From an uncultured Eubacterium sp. (GTDB taxonomy: Bacteria > Bacillota > Clostridia > Lachnospirales > Lachnospiraceae), in the NCBI GenBank assembly GCA_910584645.1, contig CAJUAU010000012.1, positions 8,716 through 72,715 of the forward strand: a stretch of 64,000 bases of DNA, in the 5' to 3' direction. Of the stretch, positions 9,209-16,672 are shown in pieces. The position numbers were made by a program, and so were the translations under genes. The notes below the pieces were generated by a model. That model saw only the letters and a program-made list of their open reading frames with translations, was not told the DNA's origin and ran no database searches. Each line of letters begins with the position of its first letter. The first letter of the stretch is position 1.

Positions 9209-10672
9209 TTATTGCCGGTATCCGCTGAGGAAACCGGCAATTTTTTTTGCGGCCTGCTCTAAAACTTCTACCCGGGGAAGATAGACAACACGGAAATGAT
9301 CCGGCTGTTTCCAGTTAAAGCCCCCGCCGTGGATGATCAGAATGTGTTTTTCCCTTAAAAGGTCCAGTGCAAATTTCTCATCATCCATAATATTGAACTT
9401 TTTGACATCCAGCTTTGGGAAGATATAAAATGCCGCTTTGGGTTTTACCGCGGTGATGCCCGGGATATCCGTCAGGGCCTTGTAGATGTACTCTCTCTGC
9501 TCGTAAATCCGCCCGCCGGGTATGATGTAATCCCTTACGCTCTGATAACCTCCCAGAGCCGTTTGAACGATGGACTGGGCTGGAACGTTGGAACAGAGCC
9601 TCATATTTGAGAGCATATTGATTCCTTCGATATAATCCTTTGCCATCGCCTTATTGCCGCTGAGGACCATCCAGCCGATGCGGAATCCGGCGATCATATG
9701 GGATTTTGACAATCCGCTGAAGGTGACACAGAACAGGTCCGGCGCCAGGGAGGCGATGGAGACATGCTCTTCTTCGTCCATGACCAGACGGTCATAGATC
9801 TCATCAGAAAAAATGATCAGCTGATGTTCTCTTGCGATCTCTACGATCTGCTGCAGTATCTCCCTGGGGTACAGGGCACCCGTTGGATTGTTTGGATTGA
9901 TGATAACGATGGCTTTTGTCCGGCTGTTGATTTTTTTCTTTATATCTTCCAGATCCGGATACCAGTCCGATTGTTCGTCGCAGAGATAGTGTACGACCTT
10001 TCCGCCGGCAAGGGTGGCACATGCTGTCCACAGCGGGTAGTCCGGGGAGGGGATCAGGATTTCGTCCCCATTATCGAGCAGGGCGGACATGCAGAGATTG
10101 ATCAATTCACTAACGCCGTTTCCTGTATATACATCTTCGATGGATACATTGGGGATCTGTTTGAGCTGTGCGTACTGCATGATTGCCTTTCTGGCTGAAA
10201 AAGAGCCTTTGGCTGTGGAATATCCCTCGCACTCTGTCAGCTGCTGGCGCATATCATAGATGATCTCGTCAGGAGTACGGAAACCGAAAGGGGCGGGATT
10301 TCCAATGTTCAATTTCAATACATTTGTGCCCGTATTTTCCATCCGGGTAGCTTCCTCAACCACCGGGCCCCTGACATCATATAAAACATGGTCCAATTTA
10401 GATGATTTTTTAAATTCGCGCATTTTTGTTTCTCCTTCCGTTTCCAGTGTGAGATCGTTTCCATTAAGCCAGTCCGGGGTTACCTGCAGCGCTCCGGCCA
10501 GAAACTGAACCATATCGGCCCTGGGAACAGTTTTTCCGCTTACGTACTGGCTGATATGGCTTTTGCCGAGTTTCACACCCTGTTCCTGGGCATACCGGAT
10601 CAGATCCACCTGTTTGATGCCCTTTTCGTTCATTGCTGTTTTCAATCGGTCTGCAAAAGATTCTCTTGCCAT
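9209..10672 (-). CDS. XRE-type HTH fused to PLP-dependent aminotransferase
   Basis: A 487-residue two-part protein. Residues 1-80 are a Cro/CI-type helix-turn-helix (DLIRYAQEQGVKLGKSHISQ, then YVSGKTVPRADMVQFLAGAL). After a short linker, residues about 85-487 are a fold-type I aminotransferase of the alanine/aspartate class: LNIGNPAPFGF near the start, NPNNPTGALYP, DEIYDRL, and the PLP lysine K323 in SGLSKSHMIAGFRIGWM. The aminotransferase part resembles AlaA-type glutamate-pyruvate aminotransferases. Fusion with an HTH suggests that it also acts as a DNA-binding, possibly autoregulatory protein; that is an inference. Start at 10672 chosen for the AAAGGGGG site upstream. Its promoter region contains four GTTCAA hexamers. 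Confidence 0.92.
   Translation of the reverse strand: MARESFADRLKTAMNEKGIKQVDLIRYAQEQGVKLGKSHISQYVSGKTVPRADMVQFLAGALQVTPDWLNGNDLTLETEGETKMREFKKSSKLDHVLYDVRGPVVEEATRMENTGTNVLKLNIGNPAPFGFRTPDEIIYDMRQQLTECEGYSTAKGSFSARKAIMQYAQLKQIPNVSIEDVYTGNGVSELINLCMSALLDNGDEILIPSPDYPLWTACATLAGGKVVHYLCDEQSDWYPDLEDIKKKINSRTKAIVIINPNNPTGALYPREILQQIVEIAREHQLIIFSDEIYDRLVMDEEEHVSIASLAPDLFCVTFSGLSKSHMIAGFRIGWMVLSGNKAMAKDYIEGINMLSNMRLCSNVPAQSIVQTALGGYQSVRDYIIPGGRIYEQREYIYKALTDIPGITAVKPKAAFYIFPKLDVKKFNIMDDEKFALDLLREKHILIIHGGGFNWKQPDHFRVVYLPRVEVLEQAAKKIAGFLSGYRQ
9212..9248 (+). terminator. Rho-independent terminator after the GH43-CBM6 gene
   Basis: TTGCCGGT and ACCGGCAA form an 8-bp stem followed by eight T. It lies inside the 3' coding end of the convergent aminotransferase gene. 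Confidence 0.85.
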
Positions 10673-10699
10673 ATTCAGAGTGCCCCCTTTTAAAACAAA

Positions 10700-10769
10700 G
10701 TTCAATTTATAAAACCGGTTCAAGGGTGATTATAGCATGGTTTTAAAAAAAGTTCAATAATAAGTTCAA
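10700..10769 (-). promoter_or_regulatory. Promoter of the HTH-aminotransferase with four GTTCAA repeats
   Basis: On the minus strand TTGAAC (10752-10757), a 17-bp spacer and TATAAT (10729-10734) make a near-ideal sigma-A promoter. The same hexamer, GTTCAA on the plus strand, occurs at 10700, 10718, 10752 and 10764, so copies lie upstream of, on, and downstream of the promoter. All four are in the same orientation. They are good candidates for operator half-sites, presumably read by the encoded HTH. Confidence 0.7.
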
Positions 10770-10790
10770 AGATGATGTGATGCAGACGAA

Positions 10791-10828
10791 ATAAAAACCC
10801 CTTACATCCCGGCAGACGTAAAGGGTTT
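10791..10828 (-). terminator. Terminator after the Cys-rich gene
   Basis: On the minus strand AAACCCTTTAC pairs with GTAAGGGGTTT and is followed by TTTATTT. A second hairpin without a T tract (TTTCCCTGATATT with AATGTCAGGGAAA) lies between it and the gene. Confidence 0.75.
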
Positions 10829-10868
10829 AATTGTTGTTTTCCCTGACATTATAATATCAGGGAAAGGT

Positions 10869-11189
10869 TTAGCAGCAGGGGTCGTCATCTCCGCAGGAAA
10901 TCTGTTCCTCCCCCACACAGGCGATCACATTGAACTCTACAGGGATCTTAATGAGAATCTTCTGGGTGACCGTGATCTCGCAGGAGTTTCCGGTGTAATT
11001 TTCTTTGCAGTACACCGAAGGTTCACCGCAGCACTCAGATTCGATACAGCCGATGGTTGCGTTTGGCTTCAGTTCAATGGGAACGCTGATATCGGCGTAC
11101 TGATAGCCGATCTTTTTGCATACCTCTTTGCATGGCGGGTCAAAGGATTCACAAAGGATTTCCGGTGAGCTTTCATGATTTTCAGGCAT
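10869..11189 (-). CDS. Small Cys-rich hypothetical protein
   Basis: A 106-residue protein with 12 Cys, no signal peptide and no membrane segment. Cys clusters occur near the N-terminus (CESFDPPCKEVCKK), in the middle (GCIESECCGEPSVYCKENYT) and at the very C-terminus (DDDPCC). The C-terminal half has alternating hydrophobic strands (ITVTQKILIKIPVEFNVIAC), faintly like the DUF3794 domain found in clostridial spore-coat proteins; this resemblance is weak. A role in a disulfide- or metal-stabilised structure is possible but unproven. A run of G precedes the start on the minus strand, and a terminator follows, so it is monocistronic. Confidence 0.65.
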   Translation of the reverse strand: MPENHESSPEILCESFDPPCKEVCKKIGYQYADISVPIELKPNATIGCIESECCGEPSVYCKENYTGNSCEITVTQKILIKIPVEFNVIACVGEEQISCGDDDPCC

Positions 11190-11291
11190 AATTAAAAGTC
11201 CCCCTTTTTATAATTGGTTTTCTGGTGTTTTAATATAACATATGCATGGCGGGATAAAAGGTTCCTGGTGGGAAATATAGAATGAAGAGAT

Positions 11292-11322
11292 AAAAAACGT
11301 GCAGTCCGTGGTGGACTGCACG
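11292..11322 (-). terminator. Terminator of the Big2-GH43 gene
   Basis: CGTGCAGTCC and GGACTGCACG form a perfect 10-bp stem with a 5-base loop. On the minus strand it is followed by six T. Confidence 0.9.
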
Positions 11323-11360
11323 CAGTTTAATAATGTGAATTTGATCCGTTCTATACGGCA

Positions 11361-13457
11361 TCAGTCATAGATCTTATAATAGTCAAAATCTACATATCCG
11401 CCAGCTTCTTTTGTTGCGTAGTTGAACAGCCAGGTTCTGGTTCCCATAAATGTGGTACCTGTATCAAAGCTCAATTTCTGTTCTGTACCCAATTTGGTCC
11501 AGTTGGTGCCATCCAGGCTGTAGAAGAAGTTTGCCTTGTCATTGTTGGCATTTGTGGAAAAACTATACTCGATCTTCAGGTACACTTCGGCATCGTCGGA
11601 AAGCTTTTCTGGTGCCTGGGCATTTATTTTGGTCTCTGTGCCAGTGCCTTTAGGGAATGGCGAGGAAGCCTGGGTGATATATTTGTCGCCGTTATCATCG
11701 CACATTACGCCGATCATAGCTGGTGCATTTGATACGGAAGCCAGGCCCGCGAAATCGCCCGGTTTCATCTGACCGATAGAGATCTTGGTCTCAGATTTAC
11801 AGGAAGGACCGTAGGTACGCTGGGTCAGTGAGTTGTGGGCATACATGATGTTATCTACCACTCTATCCGTTGTCAGGCGCAGATAACCTGGATTGTCAGT
11901 TACGGACCAGAAATCGTTCTGTGGGTTGTGGTTCCACTGCCATACCAGTTTCAGCTTCTCTCCCTCTGCGTAAGTAAAGTCGTCGCTGTCAACAAAATAA
12001 TTTTCCAGACCGCTGTCATTCAGGTTGATCTGAACGGAATCCTCCGCCATGCTCGGTGTGAAGTTCCCGTCTGCATCGTAGGTACCCATCATTGGCCAGT
12101 CCTCATAGCTGTTGCCGTCGCTGTCGGTATAATTCCAGTTTACGGATATGATGGAAGGGATACGTCCGCATCCGCCGTGATCCTGGAAGAGGAAACCATA
12201 CCAGTCTCCGTACTGGGTATCAACGATCCCGCCCTGGGCGAGACCAGCGCCGTTGCCGCCGCAGCCGCCCTGATAGATGATCTGTTCTTCCCAGTCGCCG
12301 GCTTCCAGCGTCTTGGAACGGTAGCATACTTCGGTGCGCATCCACCCGCTCTGTGGAGAAGCAATGATGAACAGATAATAGTAATCCCCGACTTTGTAGG
12401 CATGTGCTCCTTCCCACAGACTCCATTTCTTATCGTCTTTGGTAAAGAGTTTTACGGAACTTCCCACTGGTTTGACAGCATTGCTGGACTCATCCAGTTC
12501 AAGCTGCTGCAGTGTGCTTCCGGAGAAGACATACATCTTACCTTCATCGAAAAACAGCGCTGGATCATGGTATTTATTTTTCGTGGAATATTTTGTCCAG
12601 GTTCCTTTTTCGATATCTGTGGTGGTATATATGTAAAATCCGTGGTCGTTGCTGTTGAAAGCGACATAGTATTTGCCCTCTGCTTCGTTGTATTTGAGAG
12701 AAGCTGCCCAGGAACCATGTCTATACATGTCTTTGCCATTGTTCAGATTTGCAATATCATCATTTTCAAAGGTATCGTACACATAATTTACGATCTGCCA
12801 GTGCGCCAGGTCAGTTGACTTCATAATCGGTACTCCCGGGCACATGTTCATCGTTGTACTTACCATATAATAGGCGTCCCCGCTGCGGATGATGTCGAGG
12901 TCCGGAATATCGGAATACAGAGTAGGATAATCTACTGTAGCCAGGTTGTTTGGATCCAGAGTAGGCATTGGAGTTGGTCCTTCTGGCGTAGACACTGGTG
13001 TCTCGGTGGCAGGTGTCTGGCCGCCGGGTGCCTGTGATGGCGCCGGCGCCGGTGAACCGGTTGTATTTGGTGTAGGTGCCGGCGGAGCTGCACTAGTGGT
13101 AGCGGGTGGAACCGGAGTCGGAGTTGATTTGGATGTCACCGTTACGGAAACTGTGCCCAGTTTCTTTTTGGCTGCTTTTCCCTTTTTGTAGTAAACAACA
13201 ACTTTAGTACGTCCTTTTTTTACTCCGGTTACTTTTCCCTTGGAAGAAACCTTTGCAATTTTTTTGTTTTTGGATTGGAAGGAAATCTTGAACTTCCCCT
13301 TTTTTGCAATTTTAATAGTTTTGCTCTTCTTAACCAAAACAGAAATCTTTTTTGTTTTCAGTTTTGGCTTTGCCGCTGCGTCCGCTGTTCCGCCAGCTGC
13401 GAGGGCAGACAGTGCGACAGCTGCGGAAAGGCAGACTGCTATGATTTTTCGCCTCAT
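11361..13457 (-). CDS. Secreted Big2-GH43 glycosidase
   Basis: A 698-residue exported enzyme. Signal peptide 1-28 (ends AAGGTADAAA). A very Lys-rich Big2 Ig-like domain (about 29-112, SKNKKIAKVSSKGKVTGVKK) is followed by a Pro/Thr/Ala linker (113-175). The GH43 propeller (about 175-465) shows SDIPDLDIIRSGDAYYMVST (general base Asp), YHDPALFFDEG (second Asp) and SLWEGAHAYKVGDYYYLF (acid Glu). The C-terminal 200 residues are a concanavalin-like beta-sandwich typical of GH43 xylosidases (FYSLDGTNWTKLG, GGYVDFDYYKIYD). The sequence style fits subfamily 12-like arabinofuranosidases or xylosidases; the subfamily is inferred. AGGAGGT lies 7 bases before the ATG. It is close in design to the gene at 44728. 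Confidence 0.9.
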   Translation of the reverse strand: MRRKIIAVCLSAAVALSALAAGGTADAAAKPKLKTKKISVLVKKSKTIKIAKKGKFKISFQSKNKKIAKVSSKGKVTGVKKGRTKVVVYYKKGKAAKKKLGTVSVTVTSKSTPTPVPPATTSAAPPAPTPNTTGSPAPAPSQAPGGQTPATETPVSTPEGPTPMPTLDPNNLATVDYPTLYSDIPDLDIIRSGDAYYMVSTTMNMCPGVPIMKSTDLAHWQIVNYVYDTFENDDIANLNNGKDMYRHGSWAASLKYNEAEGKYYVAFNSNDHGFYIYTTTDIEKGTWTKYSTKNKYHDPALFFDEGKMYVFSGSTLQQLELDESSNAVKPVGSSVKLFTKDDKKWSLWEGAHAYKVGDYYYLFIIASPQSGWMRTEVCYRSKTLEAGDWEEQIIYQGGCGGNGAGLAQGGIVDTQYGDWYGFLFQDHGGCGRIPSIISVNWNYTDSDGNSYEDWPMMGTYDADGNFTPSMAEDSVQINLNDSGLENYFVDSDDFTYAEGEKLKLVWQWNHNPQNDFWSVTDNPGYLRLTTDRVVDNIMYAHNSLTQRTYGPSCKSETKISIGQMKPGDFAGLASVSNAPAMIGVMCDDNGDKYITQASSPFPKGTGTETKINAQAPEKLSDDAEVYLKIEYSFSTNANNDKANFFYSLDGTNWTKLGTEQKLSFDTGTTFMGTRTWLFNYATKEAGGYVDFDYYKIYD

Positions 13458-13785
13458 AAAAAATACCTCCTGTGAATAAAATTTACAACTAAATTCATTA
13501 TACGCGCTATTTCGTAAAAAATCAAGATATTTTACAAGTATGGATTTGGAAAAGATGGAAGAAGAGGAGGTGTTCTTTTAGAATTTTATTAGGTTTTGAA
13601 AAAAACAAATGGGAAACATGTGTGTTCTTGGATAAATCAATTTTCTTCTTAATAAATCAAAAGATAAAATTTCCGGGGGTTCGTGATCTGTCACCAGAAG
13701 CAACTGCGAACCGAAAAGAAATGTGTCCCACTTGACGTTTTAAAAAACAGGGAGTATGATAAAAAATTAAGAAGGAGAGATGCAT
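13458..13785. other. Intergenic region between divergent genes
   Basis: 328 bp without a gene. The left part is the AT-rich upstream region of the Big2-GH43 gene. The right part carries a good promoter (13732-13760). No RNA gene or repeat was recognised. Confidence 0.6.
13732..13760 (+). promoter_or_regulatory. Promoter for the gene at 13786
   Basis: TTGACG, a 17-bp spacer and TATGAT, placed 25 bp before the start codon. Confidence 0.7.
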
Positions 13786-14127
13786 ATGAATAGCAGACAA
13801 TTAGCTTTTACGATTATTTCTTTCCTGCAGAAAGAAATAATCGGAGCAAACATTATGTACCTTGACGGTGGAAATGCATATACCCGGACACAGGCAAGAG
13901 CACATGATATTATTCATGATTATCTTACCCTTGTAAAATGTGATTCCGTAGATGCCTTAATCGCTGCCAAGAAATTTGTTAATTCGGAGTACTCTGAATT
14001 AATAGTCATAGATTCGATCTATGAATCAGGCCTTTCTAAAAACATGAGCAGTAATGAAATATCCGATTTCTTAAAAAGTATTCTGAAGGATGCCAAGAAG
14101 TCAAAGGTTCCTGTATTGATCATTTGA
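13786..14127 (+). CDS. Hypothetical protein, 113 aa
   Basis: A small soluble alpha/beta protein that I do not recognise. It has no signal peptide or membrane segment. The N-terminus is helical (LAFTIISFLQKEI), the centre contains an RTQARAHDIIHDYL helix, and the C-terminus ends in alternating Lys and hydrophobic residues (SKVPVLII). The start at 13786 places GAAGGAGAG 8 bases upstream; the in-frame ATG at 13780 would be too close to it. It has its own promoter and stands alone. The reading frame, promoter and ribosome site make a real gene likely. Confidence 0.65.
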   Translation: MNSRQLAFTIISFLQKEIIGANIMYLDGGNAYTRTQARAHDIIHDYLTLVKCDSVDALIAAKKFVNSEYSELIVIDSIYESGLSKNMSSNEISDFLKSILKDAKKSKVPVLII

Positions 14128-14161
14128 TTTGCTGGTGCCCTGGATTTAAGAGGGAATGGGA

Positions 14162-14190
14162 TTGTATCATTTATGATTTTGTGGTACAAT
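14162..14190 (+). promoter_or_regulatory. Promoter of the small-membrane-protein/YbjQ operon
   Basis: TTGTAT, 17 bp, TACAAT. About 90 bp of leader separates it from the first start codon at 14282. Confidence 0.65.
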
Positions 14191-14281
14191 GGAAATAATT
14201 TATGATGCCTGGGTACAGAATAATTTTTGTTCCTGGCATTGATGCTTTAAGTATGTTTCAGATGGAAGGCGGTGTTAGAAA

Positions 14282-14404
14282 ATGGAAATTCTTACAGGCA
14301 GTGTAGCGCTGGTTATCATTGCGGTGGTTGTAGTGGTGGCAGCCGTTACAGCGGTTGTGGCTGGTGTGAAGGATACGTTAAAGGATGAGGGGATGGATGT
14401 GTAA
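14282..14404 (+). CDS. Small single-span membrane peptide, 40 aa
   Basis: Forty residues: a short N-terminus, one uninterrupted hydrophobic helix (SVALVIIAVVVVVAAVTAVV) and a charged tail (GVKDTLKDEGMDV). GGAAGGCGG precedes the ATG. The stop codon abuts the ATG of the next gene, so translation is probably coupled. Such peptides often associate with a larger membrane partner, and the next gene encodes a small two-helix membrane protein. Family unknown. Confidence 0.6.
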   Translation: MEILTGSVALVIIAVVVVVAAVTAVVAGVKDTLKDEGMDV

Positions 14405-14635
14405 ATGAACCTTCACGGAAAGAAAATGATCGCCCCAGTAGTGATCGCGGTTCTATCTGTGATCTATTATGCTGGTCTGGCGGTAGTGCTGGCGTTGGTC
14501 AGCGGCATACCCGGTCTGGTGAAGGGGCTTCTTATCTTTGTGCCTCTTGCCCTGGCAGGAGTGATGATCGGCGTAACGGTGAGCAGAATAAAAGAGATAA
14601 GGAGCGGTGAAGAGGATGATCTTAGTCAATACTGA
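14405..14635 (+). CDS. Small two-helix membrane protein, 76 aa
   Basis: Two hydrophobic helices (about residues 9-32 and 38-58) joined by a short GIPGLVKG loop, with a charged C-terminal tail (SRIKEIRSGEEDDLSQY) likely facing the cytoplasm. It starts immediately after the stop of the 40-residue peptide, and its 3' end overlaps the YbjQ gene by 20 bp. The three genes form a tight operon. I do not recognise the family. Confidence 0.7.
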   Translation: MNLHGKKMIAPVVIAVLSVIYYAGLAVVLALVSGIPGLVKGLLIFVPLALAGVMIGVTVSRIKEIRSGEEDDLSQY

Positions 14636-14927
14636 AACAATCAGTGGAAAAGAGCTGGAGATGCTTGGGCTGGTAAAGGGAAGTACGATCCAGTCAAAAA
14701 ATGTAGGGCGGGATATTACCCAGAGTTTTAAAACCCTTGTGGGAGGAGAGCTGAAAGCATATACCGATATGATGAATGATGCAAGAGCTCTCGCTACGAA
14801 GAGAATGGTAGCGGAAGCGGAGAGCCTGGGGGCGGATGCCATCGTGAATGTCAGGTATGCCTCAGCGGCAGTTATGCAGGGGGCAGCAGAAGTCATGGCA
14901 TATGGAACTGCTGTGAAGTTTAAGTAA
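14616..14927 (+). CDS. YbjQ/UPF0145 family protein
   Basis: A 103-residue cytoplasmic protein of the YbjQ (UPF0145) family, recognised from MILVNTETISGKELEMLGLV at the start, the GRDITQSFKTLVGGELKAYT centre and the RMVAEAESLGADAIVNVRY helix-strand. Members form compact pentamers and are sometimes called heavy-metal-binding, but their function is unsettled. ATG at 14616 is preferred over the GTG at 14607, which sits 2 bases from the GGAG. It overlaps the membrane-protein gene by 20 bp; a terminator follows at 14976. Confidence 0.85.
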   Translation: MILVNTETISGKELEMLGLVKGSTIQSKNVGRDITQSFKTLVGGELKAYTDMMNDARALATKRMVAEAESLGADAIVNVRYASAAVMQGAAEVMAYGTAVKFK

Positions 14928-14975
14928 ATGGCACTTATTCGCGCCATTGTGTTAAGTAGGTCTTTCCTATCACAT

Positions 14976-15011
14976 AAAAAAGATGGCAGAGCTTTCGCTC
15001 TGCCATCTTTT
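14976..15011. terminator. Bidirectional terminator between YbjQ gene and tRNA-Pro
   Basis: AAAAGATGGCAGAGC and its exact complement flank a TTTC loop: a 15-bp stem with A/T tracts on both sides. It can end the YbjQ operon and the minus-strand tRNA. Confidence 0.9.
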
Positions 15012-15012
15012 A

Positions 15013-15087
15013 TCGGGGTAACAGGATTTGAACCTGCGGCCTCATCGTCCCGAACGATGCGCTCTAGCCAAACTGAGCCATACCCCG
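15013..15087 (-). tRNA. tRNA-Pro (CGG)
   Basis: On the minus strand the sequence folds as a cloverleaf: acceptor CGGGGTA with TACCCCG, discriminator A, D-arm GCTC/GAGC, anticodon stem CATCG/CGATG with loop TTCGGGA (anticodon CGG), and T-arm GCAGG-TTCAAAT-CCTGT. CCA is not encoded. It has a promoter upstream (15106-15134) and a terminator downstream. Confidence 0.95.
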
Positions 15088-15105
15088 AAAAAACTTCCGA
15101 CAACT

Positions 15106-15134
15106 ATAATATCACGTCAGGCTGAGAAAATCAA
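15106..15134 (-). promoter_or_regulatory. Promoter of tRNA-Pro
   Basis: On the minus strand TTGATT, 17 bp and TATTAT, ending about 19 bp before the tRNA 5' end. Confidence 0.65.
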
Positions 15135-15186
15135 GTCTTTTTTTCAGAATCTTTTTCTTTGATTGGAGCCGGGCAAGGAGGATAAG

Positions 15187-15870
15187 ATGATCGAGTCGGT
15201 AAAAAATTTAAACAAATTTGAGAAGGTTCTCTGGATGGTTTCCGTGATCCTGGTAGCAGGTTCTTTTATTCTGTCGGGAAATGGTGCATGGCTGACGCTG
15301 GCGGCATCTCTCGTCGGCGTCACGGCATTGATCTTTGTGGCGAAGGGAGATGTGCTGGGGCAGATCCTTACCATCGGATTCAGCATTTTGTATGCACTCA
15401 TTTCCTTTCAGTTCCGATACTGGGGGGAGATGATCACATATCTTGGAATGACAGCGCCCATCGCGCTGCTGTCAGTAGTCACCTGGCTGAAAAATCCCTA
15501 TGACGATAAGGAGGTAAAGGTAGAACACTTGAAGCCGGGGGCCTGGCTGGTTTTGAGTGCTGCCACGATCCTTGTGACGCTGCTGTTATATTTTGTGCTG
15601 GATTGGTTTGAAACGCCTAATCTATTATTTAGTACCATTTCCATCGCCACCAGTTTTCTTGCCTCCAGCCTGATGATGCTGAGAAGTCCCTGGTATGCTG
15701 TGGCTTATGGGGCAAATGATGTAGTTCTTATTATTTTATGGGTGATGGCAACACTGTCGGAATTGAGATATCTGCCAATGATCCTGTGTTTTGTTATATT
15801 TCTGGTCAATGACGCTTATGGATTCTATAGCTGGAAAAGGAGAAAAAAGAAACAGAGTGGTCTTGTTTAA
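15187..15870 (+). CDS. pnuC: PnuC-family pyridine nucleoside transporter
   Basis: A 227-residue membrane protein with about seven helices. PnuC features are the central TYLGMTAPIALLSVVTWLKNP, and NDVVLIILWVMA plus CFVIFLVNDAYGFYSWKRR near the C-terminus; the last is the typical PnuC ending. PnuC proteins carry nicotinamide riboside (or a related vitamin nucleoside) into the cell by facilitated diffusion, trapped by phosphorylation. Start at 15187 places AAGGAGG 5 bases upstream; the in-frame ATG at 15163 lacks a site. Only about 100 bp separate it from the divergent tRNA, too little for a riboswitch, and none was seen. Confidence 0.9.
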   Translation: MIESVKNLNKFEKVLWMVSVILVAGSFILSGNGAWLTLAASLVGVTALIFVAKGDVLGQILTIGFSILYALISFQFRYWGEMITYLGMTAPIALLSVVTWLKNPYDDKEVKVEHLKPGAWLVLSAATILVTLLLYFVLDWFETPNLLFSTISIATSFLASSLMMLRSPWYAVAYGANDVVLIILWVMATLSELRYLPMILCFVIFLVNDAYGFYSWKRRKKKQSGLV

Positions 15871-15937
15871 TTGTTTTGTTTGTTGTAAGATAGAGAGAAA
15901 GATTTGACTTTTGAAAGGAAAAGGTATAAGTTAGAAG

Positions 15938-16636
15938 ATGATGGCAAAAAGAGACTGGTGCAGGATTTTTACAGTGACGGCGGTGGTTTTTACGGCAACG
16001 CTGGTCTGGATGGCAGAACCCTGTATTGCAAAGGACGGAAAATATACTTATAAGAAGGGATTTACTTCCCGGAAGATCGATCAGGAGATAAAAAAAAGGA
16101 TCCAGGGCAGGTCCTATAAGAAGGGGGCTAAGATTTCCCTGGACACTCTGCGCTATCTGCAGGTCCGTTATATTGATTTTGATGGAAATGTGCAGGAAGG
16201 TGAGATGATCGTAAATAAAAAGATCGCCCGCCGGACATTGAAGGTGTTCTACCAGCTTTATAAACTCAGGTATCCTATAGAAAAGATGAAACTGGTGGAT
16301 GAATACGGAGCAGAGGATGAGGCGTCGATGGCAGATAATAATACATCGGCATTTAATTACCGTAAAGTGGCAAATTCCAATAAGCTGTCCAAGCACAGCC
16401 AGGGTCTTGCCATAGATATCAACCCCAGGATCAATCCTTATATTACGTCATATGGGATCGCTCCGGCAAACAGCGGGGCATATAAAGTCCGGGAGACCTC
16501 CAAATGTAAAGGAAAATACAAGGACTATATGATCCATCGGGGGGATAAGGTGTATAAGATCTTTAAAAAATACGGATTTTCCTGGGGAGGAGACTGGAAG
16601 CATTCCAAAGATTATCAGCATTTTGAAGCGGTGTGA
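15938..16636 (+). CDS. Exported M15-type (VanY-like) peptidase
   Basis: A 232-residue protein with an N-terminal signal or anchor helix (about 10-31). The C-terminal domain has the M15 zinc motif SKHSQGLAIDINPRINPY (His and Asp ligands) and the last ligand in DWKHSKDYQHFEAV. The family includes D,D-carboxypeptidases and L-Ala-D-Glu endopeptidases that trim peptidoglycan; the exact bond cut is not determined here. It is Lys/Arg-rich, as expected of a wall-binding enzyme. Starts at 15938 and 15941 are both possible. It ends 36 bp before the CobW gene, on the same strand. Confidence 0.85.
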   Translation: MMAKRDWCRIFTVTAVVFTATLVWMAEPCIAKDGKYTYKKGFTSRKIDQEIKKRIQGRSYKKGAKISLDTLRYLQVRYIDFDGNVQEGEMIVNKKIARRTLKVFYQLYKLRYPIEKMKLVDEYGAEDEASMADNNTSAFNYRKVANSNKLSKHSQGLAIDINPRINPYITSYGIAPANSGAYKVRETSKCKGKYKDYMIHRGDKVYKIFKKYGFSWGGDWKHSKDYQHFEAV

Positions 16637-16672
16637 ACCGGGTGAAGAAATTAAAGAAGGAGAAAGAAGAAA

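Noticed and set aside
10430..10439. Possible LexA-type sites near the polymerase and pdxS genes
   Set aside because: GAACATGTTC at 40430 has the wrong internal spacing for a Firmicutes SOS box, and nothing like one lies upstream of the polymerase at 2677.
11835..12818. 327-codon plus-strand frame inside the Big2-GH43 gene
   Set aside because: Shadow of the minus-strand glycosidase, which has a full set of motifs, a signal peptide and a ribosome site.
15088..15186. Riboswitch upstream of pnuC
   Set aside because: The space is taken by the divergent tRNA promoter and is too short; no conserved aptamer pattern was seen.
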